Positions 53,339-62,959 of a DNA stretch of 64,000 nt are shown piece after piece. Positions within the stretch are counted from its first letter, which is position 1. Each line of letters starts with the position of its first letter. Made by a program: the position numbers and the translations under genes. Below the pieces are notes generated by a model. It did not search any database. It was not told the DNA's origin and was given only the letters and a program-made list of their open reading frames with translations. This stretch comes from Parietichytrium sp. I65-24A (lineage: Eukaryota; Sar; Bigyra; Thraustochytrida; Thraustochytriidae): assembly GCA_012862575.1 (NCBI GenBank), contig BLSF01000024.1:498081-562080 (forward strand), given 5' to 3'.

Positions 53339-54937
53339 ATGGGGCAGATGTTCGGCTCGCAAGAGCGCACACGCGTTGTCGAGGCACAAGAGGCCTTGGG
53401 ACGGGCGCATCGAATAGTGACCGGCACAAGCGGCTCGGCATGGACCATCGCACACAAGATTGGCGTGGACAAGGAGTGCCTTGTGGCTGAGACGATGGCC
53501 CATTCGAACCGGCAGGTCATGCTGCTCGCCACTTATGTTCGGATGCTCAGTGAGCGAAGGTCGGGCAACCTGCCCCTTGCAATGGAGCTCATGAAGCGTA
53601 TTGACAAGGAAGTGGAGATCAATCCAATAAGCGTCAAGACATATGGAGAGGTTGCAGGCTTTCTTCTTGGGAACATCAAGCAAGAGGGCGCAGAGCTCAA
53701 GCTGGAACTGCGCGAGTGGAAGAAGCGCGTAGACAACTTACCAGCCCGTCTTTGCGTCGCGCGCCGGGCGAAAGATATCCCTTCGTTTAGAGCGCTCGAG
53801 GCCGAGTGCGCGCGAGCAGAGTCGCAGGCGCAGAGTCATTTCGAATTGCTTGTTCTACTCAAGGCCAGACTTTCAGCGCTCACCGGCCTTCTCAAGCTTT
53901 GCCCGCCCACGGAGAGGTTTCTCCCTGTTTATCGCAAATCGTTCGTTGCCACGATGGAACGCACGCATGCGCTACTCCACTGGGATGTGCACGAGAATCC
54001 AGAACATATTCTCGAAGGCCACATCACCGATTTGCTGGAGACCACGGCCTACGGTGCGATCAAGACGATGGCGCATAGTTCATCCATGCCCCCAGTTCGA
54101 GCGCTTTTAATGGCAGCTGTGGCAGACGCCTGGCTCAAGGGCAGCGTCAAACTGCGCGAGGCTGAAGATATTGATGGCGCTAGACGAAGCGCTGAGCAAG
54201 CTGCACAGTGCGCCAGAGCTCTTGAGGGATTTGGGAGCACTGAGAAAAACAAGTTTGACGATTTGATTGACTCGACCAAGGTCAACCTCGACATGTGCGT
54301 CCAATTGAGCAGCATTGATCGCGCGCGTCGCATCTTGAGCACCGCTCTCCTTGATAATGAGGAGTTGAACATCTTCGCCGTCTTTGAAGCTCTAGACCTG
54401 TACATCGCAGTGGCCCGCAACAGCAATACCATGGCGGAAATTTGCGCACGCGCGTGCGCTGGTGCCGCAGGAGTATTCTTTCATGTACTCAAATTCCGGG
54501 AGAAGGCATTCAACTTTGGGCACGAAGCAAACCAGTTCGTTGTTGCCGCAGCACCAGCGTCCTTCACGCACCTGCAGTGGCACAAGGATCTCATGGTAAT
54601 CATACATGCCAAGCAGCGATTTATTGAGGAGGAAGAGGAAAAGCGCCGCAAGCCTATCCTTGACGAATTGCGCCCGGCTCTCCAAGCCATGGACGCCGCC
54701 GCTGCCAATTCATGGCAAGATCTCCTGCACCACATTGCTTCGAAGCACCCGCCGGCGCGCCAGATTGACTTTCCGAGGAATATGAAATCTGAAGACCAAC
54801 GTAAACATGTGCTTAAAGCGCTTCAGGCGTACCACCCTGACAAAGTGCCGAAAACAGCCCCCGCCAAGGATCGCGTTTTGTGTGAGGAAATTTCGAAGCG
54901 CCTAAACCACTACATCAACCTGGTAAAACGTTGCTAA
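53339..54937 (+). CDS. helical protein with degenerate C-terminal J-like domain
   Basis: A 532-residue single-exon protein. The first 460 residues are almost entirely alpha-helical, with heptad- or TPR-like stretches (RAHRIVTGTSGSAWTIAHK, ARRSAEQAAQCARALEGFG). The last 75 residues resemble a J domain: SWQDLLHHIASKHP, then VLKALQAYHPDKVPK and ISKRLNHYINLVKR. The HPD tripeptide (residue 499 on) is intact, so it could stimulate an Hsp70. However, the HPD lies in an auxilin-like extended loop context and not in a classical DnaJ N-terminal domain. No signal peptide or membrane segment. I do not recognise the helical part. A clathrin-uncoating or kinesin-light-chain-like adaptor role would be a guess. 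It appears to be the last host gene before the virus-like region. Confidence 0.75.
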   Translation: MGQMFGSQERTRVVEAQEALGRAHRIVTGTSGSAWTIAHKIGVDKECLVAETMAHSNRQVMLLATYVRMLSERRSGNLPLAMELMKRIDKEVEINPISVKTYGEVAGFLLGNIKQEGAELKLELREWKKRVDNLPARLCVARRAKDIPSFRALEAECARAESQAQSHFELLVLLKARLSALTGLLKLCPPTERFLPVYRKSFVATMERTHALLHWDVHENPEHILEGHITDLLETTAYGAIKTMAHSSSMPPVRALLMAAVADAWLKGSVKLREAEDIDGARRSAEQAAQCARALEGFGSTEKNKFDDLIDSTKVNLDMCVQLSSIDRARRILSTALLDNEELNIFAVFEALDLYIAVARNSNTMAEICARACAGAAGVFFHVLKFREKAFNFGHEANQFVVAAAPASFTHLQWHKDLMVIIHAKQRFIEEEEEKRRKPILDELRPALQAMDAAAANSWQDLLHHIASKHPPARQIDFPRNMKSEDQRKHVLKALQAYHPDKVPKTAPAKDRVLCEEISKRLNHYINLVKRC

Positions 54938-55077
54938 AGCCCTCGCATCGGACCCAGTCTGGACCTCTACCGCACAGTCGGCCATTTCTTCACACAGAGT
55001 TCTGACTCCTTCCTCCTCATAGTTATAATCTCTGTGGAGGGTCATGCTTCCGTCTTCACTGATATTCATAAACTTAA

Positions 55078-55208
55078 GCGGGCGGGCCGCCCGCAACCAG
55101 AAGTGCGGGGACAGGATCCTTGGATTTCGATGGAAGTGACATAGGTTTTGTTGATGAAAAGAAATTTGAGTTGACGTGAATGTTGATGATCGAGTGAAGC
55201 GTTGGTTG
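55078..55208 (-). mobile_element. conserved 3' tail and hairpin of the dispersed element
   Basis: Directly downstream of the element protein fragment (minus strand). It matches the segment 16663-16800 almost base for base, including CGCTTCACTCGATCATCAAC, the GGGATCCTGTCCCCGCA block (here AGGATCC) and the terminal hairpin at 55078-55094. Similarity to the 16-kb copy is lost within about 3 bases after the hairpin (CGCTT then GACTTTAAG there, AAGTTTATG here), which places the element's end at the hairpin. Confidence 0.65.
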
Positions 55209-56668
55209 TTATAGCGGGTTGAAATTTTCTTGTCGGACTGGAACCAGGTGATTTTGTCCTGGAGACCAGTAGAGATGAGCATCTTGATGTGCAAGGGATA
55301 AGCGGTTGGCGAAGTCATCTTGGAGCATAAAGTCGTCAAGTTTGGCGCGCTGAAAAAAGTCCTTCTGTTTGTCGTCTGCAAGTGTTTTAAGCTTTTGGAT
55401 ATCTGAGCGAGGTTCGTTATGGACGAGAGCAAGTAGGTATCTTGCGACTGACGCACGGGACTTGAAGTTACGTTGGAGATTGTCGGCGGCATTTTCTGGG
55501 GCGTCTGTCACGAAGGTGACGACGTCTTCTAGATAGGGTCGTATGTCTGGAACTGTTCAAAGGCCGAAGTCGACTTGGTCGAGGTCGATGCTAGAGTTGA
55601 GGTATGAGACGAGCCCGACTTGGCCAATAAGGATGTGCTCAATGCAGGGAATAAAGCTTATCAGGAAGGCAAGCAGGGCTGCTTTGTGTTCGGGATTCTC
55701 TAGGGGTACCTCGAAGTGAGTTTCGTTTTTCATAGCGTCCTCCTCAAGAAAACTTTTCTCCTTAGATTCGACAGTGACGAGACTTCCATGCATTGTGGAC
55801 GTATACGTGCCCCGTATCTGATACGAGCCATATATGAGCGCCATGTCGGAGGGCTTCGAGTCGTCCTTTGCGCACAGCTCAACTCTGAGAACTCTGTTTG
55901 TGACATTGTTGCCATTTGAATGCCTGGAGCTGGTGTAGCACCTCAGTGCTACTTGACGTAATGTCTTAATGAGCTGACGGAAAGATTTTACAGGGAAATT
56001 CTGTGCTGCAAGAGCTCGCCGCTGTTCCGCCTGCCTTGCTGACGCGACAGTGATTGCTTGAAAGGGCGACAAGGTCTGGCCGGGTGCCAATTCAGCCGGG
56101 GTGCCTTGTGGGGTTGCCGATGGAGGTGCCACTGCTGTGAAAGTCGTATTTGGAGAACGAAACAGAACGTGTCAAATGGCTGCAGGGGGCTCCACTTGAA
56201 CATCTCAACTAGATGGACCTGGACGCAAGGGTCGTTGACCAGCAACTGGTCCGTAATGAATCGCTGGGCATCCTCGCGCATTCGAAAGCATCCCCTGATC
56301 TTGAGCAGTCCCATGGCTACACCACAGACCTCTGGTGGCAAGTACGAGACGCATACAAAGTTCTGATGCCGAATCTTGTACACATCGTCTTTTACCGACG
56401 ATGGGAGTGGCCCAAGCGGTAGCCTTATCTTGTGCCTCTCAAACCACGTGTCGGGCACGGCCTCGGGCACGGCCTCAAGCCCATTCTCAAGCTCAGCCTT
56501 GAACTTAGTCTCAAACTCGGCATCGGGCACAGTTTCAGTTCCAGTTCCAGTTCCAGTTTCAGTCCCGGTTCCAGTTCCAGTTCCGGTTTCAGTTCCGGTT
56601 TCGGTTTCGGTTTCAGCTCCAGTTTTGGATTCGCCGGTCTTGAGGTTCATCGCGCTCGTACCTTTCAT
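55209..56668 (-). pseudogene. DUF5832-like gene fused to the dispersed element domain, with frameshift and in-frame stop
   Basis: The minus-strand frame from ATG 56668 starts with an ETGTGT-type repeat (residues 15-47). A DUF5832-like domain follows: YKIRHQNFVCVSYLPPE, GLLKIRGCFRMREDAQRF and VQVHLVEMFKWSPLQPF (residues 97-165). That domain is known from NCLDV genomes. After about residue 165 coding potential moves to another frame (from about 56165), continuing TLSPFQAITVASARQAEQ to DLDQVDFGL. It then meets a TGA at 55557-55559 and resumes in the same frame to end in the KDFFQ/DDFANRLSLAH domain at 55209. A 29-nt GT-AG segment could bridge the first shift but is shorter than other introns here. 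So either two lesions in a dead gene, or one sequencing error plus a stop. It is the most complete member of the element family in the window. Confidence 0.55.
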
Positions 56669-56906
56669 TTGCCTATTTTTTTTCCAACGCAGAAAAGTGC
56701 AAGATTGTACGTGTGATTTTTTGCACGGAGTGTGTATGTGGGTGGTGCGTGTATATGTAAAAAAAATAACTCTTTCCCATGCGTCTGGGTTTGTTCAAAC
56801 TTGAAGGTTCGGGAAAGAAAAAAAATTACGTGTACATAGTGAAGGGCATACTCCGACAAACGTCAGTTTAAGAGATACTAAGAAAGACGAAGTCAAGGAC
56901 GCGAAC

Positions 56907-59204
56907 ATGGGTACGTCAATTAAAGGTGAGAATCCAGCGGCCAATGGCAATAATCCGCCTAGCTCACCATCTGTGGGCAAGGTTGGACAACAAAACCAAT
57001 ATGACCCGTTTGCGATGCCCAACCGCCGGAACGATCTCACAGTAGCCAGCGGCGTGGCCAGCATGCTCAGCATCGTGGGCGCGATGTATGCGGGTATCCC
57101 TGCTCCAATCGCGAGCGTAATCGGAGGGACAATCGCCACTGGTATGAACGTGATGGGGCCGCTTCTCGGGCGGGAGAAAGATGAGTACGAGAACAGTTTG
57201 TGGGATACTAAAATCCACAAAATCCATTCCGGCGCCAGCGCGTTCGACTCCGCCGCTACCGTGGCTTACAAATGGTCAGGTGCTGCATCGCTCTCTCAGC
57301 TGCTCCACGCTGTATTGATGCCGTTCAAAGTCGCCTTAATTTGGATAGTGGGCACGTACGTCATTGTGACATTGGTCTCTGTCGTGCTCTTGTTTATTGT
57401 GCGACTCTGTGTAAACCAGGGGTGGATCGACCCATCTCACCTCCAGAAGCTCGAACAAATCACCGCGGACCAGATCTACTTGACCATCCCAGGGTTCGGG
57501 TCCGTCGGCGATGTGGTGAACGCAGTTGACGGCGGGGTCACTGTAACCGGCCTGAGCTGGTGTAACACTATCTCACTCGTAACGGTGGTGTTGACGGTCT
57601 TGCTATCCGCATGGGTGTTGTTGCACGAGGGGAGCACCGGGCTCAAGATCTTTATTATGCTCCTGTTCAACGCTCTGATGATTCTCCTGTTTTGGATAGT
57701 CGGGTGCATGGACAACGCCGTGTTGATTGCTCCCACCATCGCGATGACGTGGGACCTGATGTTCACATTGACGGTATGCTACATTGCCAACGGCGGACGA
57801 GGCATGTGGCTCATTTTCTACCTGGCCATGACAGGCATCTTCACATGCACGATGGTGTGGGGTTACCTGCGTGTGATGGTGTATAGGGACATAAGTTACT
57901 TCAACGTGCGAACGGCGGCGAACCTGATGGAGCTCTTCGACTCCAAGCCAGTGGGACGCGTGGTCATCTTCTTCGCTGTTATCTTCCCCGTCATCTACAC
58001 TTTGTGGCTGTGTTTTGCTGTGATAGTTACTGGTGCATGGAGTGCGGTCAAGAACTGGTGGGACCCCGTGAAGAAAGATCGCGAAAATATGACGCATAGC
58101 ATTGACCGGTCGGTGGACGAGGACCTGCGGGGCGTTCTCGACATGGCCGAGCGCGTCGTGAACGAGAGCGATGCGGACCGTGACAAAGAGCTTATTGAAG
58201 CCGTCCGGACCGCTGTCTTGCGCCATGTGAGTCTTTGTGGTGATCCTCGCGACGTTGCGCTGCGGAAAAGGGTTCGCAGATTCATAGCCCCGTTGGAAGA
58301 CGTGCAAAGTTTCATGCCTCGTGACGTTTTCAACAACTTGGTCCTGACCACGAGCTATGCGAACATGCATGCAGTCAAGTTCATGGTGCCGGACACGAAG
58401 GCCGTTCAGGAGAGCGCGCGCGAAGAAAAAGCGCAATACGATAGAGCCAGAGAACTCTATAGAGCGATGATAGAATCGCAACAGGCACTTGTGACCGCCG
58501 CTGAAAAGGCGGCCAAAGAAGCTGGGCACAAAACGATGCCTCATCGTCACCTGGCTCCGTTACTGGAAGCGCTGTTAAATTCAGTGCCCATGAAAATCAG
58601 TGAAATCGAATACGTGAATCCCGGCGTAACCGCGCAACTTGCAAAAAAGGCGTCGAGATTCACGTCGGCTTCTAAATTGATTTGGAGACCATTCCAAATT
58701 GTATCTGTTTTATCCACTCTCTTTTCATCGAGTGGTCTTGACCTCGGCCTCACTAAATGGACCGCTATCATTGGCGCGCTTTGGTCGGGTGGGTCCGGAG
58801 CGACGACGATTTACAACATGTTCTTCAAAGATACCAGCGTTTCCGAAAAAGATGTCGGTATGCTTGGGGTAAGTTATCAAAATACGTCACGACGAATCTC
58901 CTATGACTCTTGGCTTGATCTGACCTTGTGCTTCTGTTGTGTTGCTGGTCTGTCATCTCGCGTTACGTTTGCTTCATGCTTCATGTGAACTGACTATACT
59001 CTGTGGATGGATGAACCGATGGAACTGATCAAACCGATGGAACTGATCAAACCGATGGAACCGGGTACCTAGGGACTGGTGCGTGACATTTACGACGGGA
59101 ACTTCGCCGCTGCTAAAGACAAAGCTGATCAAGTCGCTAATGCTTTCAGGCTGGCACCCGACGTGCTCAAGGATGCTTTGAATAAGTTTTCGCCATGGTT
59201 TTAA
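56907..59204 (+). CDS. polytopic membrane protein, two exons, virus-like island
   Basis: Exon 1 56907-58868 and exon 2 59073-59204 are separated by a 204-nt phase-0 intron (GGG/GTAAGT ... ACCTAG/GGA), giving 697 residues. Without splicing the frame adds a Cys/Phe-rich tail (LDLTLCFCCVAG) ending at 58988; the spliced ending GLVRDIYDGNFAAAKDKADQ...KFSPWF is a far better soluble helix. The N-terminus MGTSIKG could be myristoylated. Residues 45-85, 130-165, 215-235, 243-265, 280-322 and 345-375 are hydrophobic (at least six to eight membrane segments). The remainder is a charged helical cytosolic region. No family recognised. The neighbours are also membrane or coiled-coil proteins with viral character, so a virion or viral-factory membrane protein is possible. 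Confidence 0.8.
58869..59072 (+). other. spliceosomal intron in the island membrane-protein gene
   Basis: It has consensus donor GTAAGT, acceptor CCTAG, and a threefold repeat of GATGGAACTGATCAAACC-like units near 59020-59062. Its removal keeps the frame and extends it to a stop at 59204. Confidence 0.75.
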
Positions 59205-59563
59205 CAAGCCTGTGAAAATGTTGGGTTCACGGGTTCACGGAGGGGTCCACTAGTCCGGCGGCCCGGTGGAGACAATCGGTGCACGTACAGTCTCGTGCGC
59301 ACGGGAGTTGACTAGAGGGAGGGGGAAAAAACGGGGAGTTTGGCATGGTTACCATCGACGTAATGTAGTATGGAGGTCACGCGCCCCATCGCGTGTCTAG
59401 TTAACATTAGGCGTCGAGAAGCAGGTCGTTCGGACACGGCAGACCCCAAACTCCAAAGCTCGCGAGTGCAGTGGAGCGCAAGTGCAAGTACAAGTGCAAG
59501 TACAAGTGCGGATCCGAGTCGAAGAGAAGGTTAGGTTATCTGTCTTACATTATAACCGGAGAG
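59205..59563. other. short intergenic region
   Basis: No gene is seen. It contains GTTCACGG direct repeats (about 59223-59240) and, just before the next ATG, a run of AAGTGCAAGTAC repeats (59478-59508) followed by TTACATTATAACC, a possible TATA-like element. Confidence 0.4.
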
Positions 59564-60649
59564 ATGTGCGCTTCTCCAACAAGTGCGGCCCCAGTCACCG
59601 TGGAGGACAGGTTCGCAGTGCAGCTCGAGCGGTTCGTCAGCGTTCTCCGCGAGCGCTTCCCCGAGAAGAGCGGGCTTGCTGGAATGGCCCACGTGGCCAC
59701 CATCAAACCACTCATCCCGCTCCTGATGACGCAGTTCAGGGCTGCGACTGAGCCTTACGCCGAGAAGATCATGGCCGGCGACAGGGCCGCGATCAAGGAG
59801 TGCTTTGGCAAGGTCCAGAACGAATCCATCCGAGACATGGGCCTGGAGAACATCCTCGATGACCCCGCTGTTGACGAGCATACCAAAGCGACCATCGTGC
59901 AATACCTGCAGTCGCTCACCAAGCTCGTCCATCAGCCCATCAAGCAGCCAGAGAGCGGCACTGCCTCGGAGGCTTCGTCGCCGTCCTCAGACTCAGCGGT
60001 ATTGACCGAGGCCTCCAATGGCTCCAATGGCTCCAATGGCTCTGAAGGCGCTGCCGCCAAAAAGACTGCTCCTGCGGCCTCGCAGGCCAACGTGGTCCGC
60101 GACGCGCTGGGGGCCATGGCAGATAACATCCCCAAGTTTGTTCAGTCCATGAACCAGGTCATCAGCGACGAGTCCGAGAACAACTTGATCGGGAGGATGA
60201 TGAGGCAAATGCTCCTGCAACCCAATATGCTCGAGAGCATGGCAAGCAACATGAACCTTCATGACGGCGGTCTACCCGGCAACCCCCATTCGAACGGGAA
60301 CGGGAACGGGAATGGGAATGGGAGAGATAACAGCCGCGCACACGCTCGCTCGAGGCGACACCGGGGCCAAAAGTACCACTCCCGGCGCAGTGCACACCAT
60401 GGCGACCACGGCGACCACGGCGGCCATGGCGAACACGATGAAGTGGGCGAAGTGAGTGAGCACGGTCAGCGTGGTGGTGAGCGTTTTGACCGCGAAGGGC
60501 GCCATGCTGCTGACAAAAAAGGAGCGAGGGCCGGCGTGGCTCGCAAAACTGAGAGCTGGTGCGTGAGTGACCATGAATACGAACACGAACACGAACACGA
60601 CGATGAGGATGCTGGCAAGGAAGAGGAAGGCTTGGAGAGGCAAAACTAG
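59564..60649 (+). CDS. NCLDV-like protein with N-terminal helical domain and His/Gly-rich tail
   Basis: 361 residues from the first ATG (59564); the frame is open further upstream only from a GTG. Residues 1-120 have a pattern I associate with uncharacterised NCLDV proteins: a helical LERFVSVLRERFPE, a middle IKPLIPLLMTQF, then IMAGDRAAIKECF, and GLENILDDPAVDEHTKATI ending VQYLQSLTKL. A Ser/Asn/Gly linker (SNGSNGSNGS) and a second helical block (DNIPKFVQSMNQV, MMRQMLLQPNMLESM) follow, again as in those proteins. The last 110 residues are low-complexity: NGNGNGNG, many Arg/His, then HEYEHEHEHDD. No membrane segment. The viral assignment is from memory of the pattern and needs a profile search. 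Confidence 0.7.
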   Translation: MCASPTSAAPVTVEDRFAVQLERFVSVLRERFPEKSGLAGMAHVATIKPLIPLLMTQFRAATEPYAEKIMAGDRAAIKECFGKVQNESIRDMGLENILDDPAVDEHTKATIVQYLQSLTKLVHQPIKQPESGTASEASSPSSDSAVLTEASNGSNGSNGSEGAAAKKTAPAASQANVVRDALGAMADNIPKFVQSMNQVISDESENNLIGRMMRQMLLQPNMLESMASNMNLHDGGLPGNPHSNGNGNGNGNGRDNSRAHARSRRHRGQKYHSRRSAHHGDHGDHGGHGEHDEVGEVSEHGQRGGERFDREGRHAADKKGARAGVARKTESWCVSDHEYEHEHEHDDEDAGKEEEGLERQN

Positions 60650-60738
60650 TTTACGACACGGCTTCCATGACCGACGGCACTAAATGGATTATAGCTACTA
60701 CTAGATAATTGATCGATGAAACTATCTTTCTTACTTTG

Positions 60739-62700
60739 TCACCTTCCTGGACCATTTCGTCCTCTATTTCGCTCCCGTCGTCCATTTTGTCCTCTATCTC
60801 GCCCCCCTTCCTTTTGTCCCTTGTTTTGTTGTTTGTTTTGTCCCTTGTTTTGTTGTTTGTTTGGACTCTTCGCCTTCGCTAAATCTCTTTCAAAGTTAGC
60901 AAGCTTGTCCTTATCTTTCTGGCTTAGTTTCTCCAAACCTCTAAGCTTTTCGATCTGTTTTTCGAGGTCCTTCACTTTTCCTGCGCGTGCCTTCTCTTGT
61001 TCTCGTATTCTGTCGCGTTCCTTTTGTTTTTCCCTTTTCTTCTTCCTTTCCGCTTCAAGCTTGCTCTTTTCACTTTCCAAGTTCTTATTAAGATCATCCA
61101 GTTCCCCTTCATCAAATTCGTCCTTCGCCGGCTCCGTTGGCAGGTCGGGCATGTCCTCGACAACGTCTAGTTTCGGTTCTCGGGGTTTCTTCCCACTGAA
61201 ATTCTGCTTTGTGAAAGGTTTAAGCTCGGGCCTACCCTTGACAGGGACCATGTTGTAGATGAGGCCCCTGATGTGTTCTTTCTCAACATTCGTCATCACG
61301 TATTTCGGTATAGTTTCTTCGGGATCAGCTTCCTTTTCAAGGCGATTCTTGAGGTTATCTTTCGTAAATTTAGTTTTGAGTTTCAGCTGGGGTAGTTCGA
61401 GGTCTTCTTTATTAAATTCAGAACCTGACCTAACAAACGCCTTTACAGTGCCTCCATCGGCCACAAGGCCAGTCATCGTATCTACGTCTCTAATACCTCT
61501 TCCATCCATAACGTAGAACCAGAGCGGAGCGTCTTTATTCTTAGATTTATCGAGAAGTTGGAGCAGTGTTGCAAACCTCATCGAACTCTTTGCTGCCATA
61601 AGCAGAGACGCCACATTCATTTCCAAACCTCCTCGAGGGTCCAAGTTCATTATAGCCTCTTTCTCTTCTTTGGTCAGCATTATTGATCCACTATCACCCC
61701 CATCTTTATTGACAGCCGCTTCTATGAACTTCACAATCTTCTCTTGGTACTCTTCCCACGCTGCCAACTTTTTGTCATTCTCCATTTTGTGTTTCTCCTC
61801 CTTCTCGGCTTGTTTGGCATTGTGCTCTTTCAATTTTTCAGTGTAGCTTGCTAATTCAGCTTCGTACTTTGCTTGAGCCTTCGAATTTCGCTCTTTTGTC
61901 GCCTTTATTTTTCGCAGCTTTTGCTCATACTGTTTCAGTTCATTATTGTAACGCTTCTTTGCCAAGGCGTTATTTTCCATGGTCTCGACTCTCTTCTTCA
62001 TCACGTTTGCAATCCGCGTCTCCAGATTTTCGACACCCTCCTCAATCTCCTTGATAGCATTTTCCAATGTCAATATTTCTCCACCCAACTTGTTCAATTG
62101 TTTCTCAATTGCAGTCTTCTCGGCTTCCAGACTTTTCAGCACCTCTTCGTCCGCCCCGCCTTGCTTGATAAGGTCTTCGATTTCGCGCTTCCTCTCCAAC
62201 AGAGCCTTCTCCGTCTCCTGCTTCTGCTTTAGGAGCTCTTCGCGATTGTCTCTGCCTCCGCCTCCGCCTCCGCCACCGAATCCTCCAAGCTCTTCGTCAA
62301 GCACTTTCACCCCCCTCGTTCGCCAGAACAACCAAAACCCGACACCGAGAAAGAAAAGGCCTCCCAAGATCCCGCCGATGACGCCTCCCGTTGACGACGA
62401 GGGCGTTTCATCGAGCTGCGCGTCGGCATCGTCATCGAGCTGGGCGTCACGCGCCTCGTCGAGCGCCTGCTCTGACGAGATGATCCCCGTGCCGAGTCGC
62501 AAGTAAATCCACAGACTTGCCGAAGCGACGTTCTCGGCAGGCTGGGTTTCACCGTTGGTTCCACCGACGGTGTCTACCGCTGTTAAATTTGCGGCGTACG
62601 CTCGCTCGTACAAGCTCTTCCCGCGCAACACGCACCCCACGACGGCGCCAGAAGCAACGATGAAGATGAGCAGGACGACGACAAGAATATTGACTGCCAT
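60739..62700 (-). CDS. membrane-anchored coiled-coil protein, virus-like island
   Basis: 653 residues from the ATG at 62700; upstream the frame continues only through a 12-bp repeat (CAACGCCGAGGT type) and has no ATG. Residues 4-25 are a membrane helix (NILVVVLLIFIVASGAVVG) and 106-127 a second one (VIGGILGGLFFLGVGFWLFW). They are separated by an 80-residue acidic loop, and followed by a poly-Gly hinge (141-149). Residues 150-345 are continuous coiled coil. A small globular part around 360-540 contains LDPRGGLEMNVASLL and APLWFYVMDGRGIRD. A second coiled coil and a Lys/Gln/Arg-rich tail end the protein. A TATA-like TATTTAAAA lies about 25 bp upstream of the ATG. No family recognised. It is divergent from the gene at 62960, with a 259-bp shared promoter region. 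Confidence 0.8.
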   Translation of the reverse strand: MAVNILVVVLLIFIVASGAVVGCVLRGKSLYERAYAANLTAVDTVGGTNGETQPAENVASASLWIYLRLGTGIISSEQALDEARDAQLDDDADAQLDETPSSSTGGVIGGILGGLFFLGVGFWLFWRTRGVKVLDEELGGFGGGGGGGGRDNREELLKQKQETEKALLERKREIEDLIKQGGADEEVLKSLEAEKTAIEKQLNKLGGEILTLENAIKEIEEGVENLETRIANVMKKRVETMENNALAKKRYNNELKQYEQKLRKIKATKERNSKAQAKYEAELASYTEKLKEHNAKQAEKEEKHKMENDKKLAAWEEYQEKIVKFIEAAVNKDGGDSGSIMLTKEEKEAIMNLDPRGGLEMNVASLLMAAKSSMRFATLLQLLDKSKNKDAPLWFYVMDGRGIRDVDTMTGLVADGGTVKAFVRSGSEFNKEDLELPQLKLKTKFTKDNLKNRLEKEADPEETIPKYVMTNVEKEHIRGLIYNMVPVKGRPELKPFTKQNFSGKKPREPKLDVVEDMPDLPTEPAKDEFDEGELDDLNKNLESEKSKLEAERKKKREKQKERDRIREQEKARAGKVKDLEKQIEKLRGLEKLSQKDKDKLANFERDLAKAKSPNKQQNKGQNKQQNKGQKEGGRDRGQNGRRERNRGRNGPGR

Positions 62701-62959
62701 GATCTTGTCTTGTCTAATTTTAAATACCCGACCTCGGCGTTGCCCTCGGCGTTGCCCTCGGCTTTGACCTCGGCGTTGACCTCGACGTTGCAATCATGAA
62801 CCTTGCTGGTGACGAAGGGTTAGAAAATAATCTGGTGCGCGCATGCGCATCCCGCGAAGTAGTAGCGATGTCCGCGACGGTATGGGGAACACACTGTGAG
62901 AAATAATTTTCTAAGCCTCTACGGACGCGGAAAGGGTCAGATCAACGTCCTGCATCACC

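Noticed and set aside
57603-58550. 315-codon minus-strand frame opposite the 56907 gene
   Set aside because: Shadow of the polytopic membrane protein; no hydrophobic or domain structure of its own.
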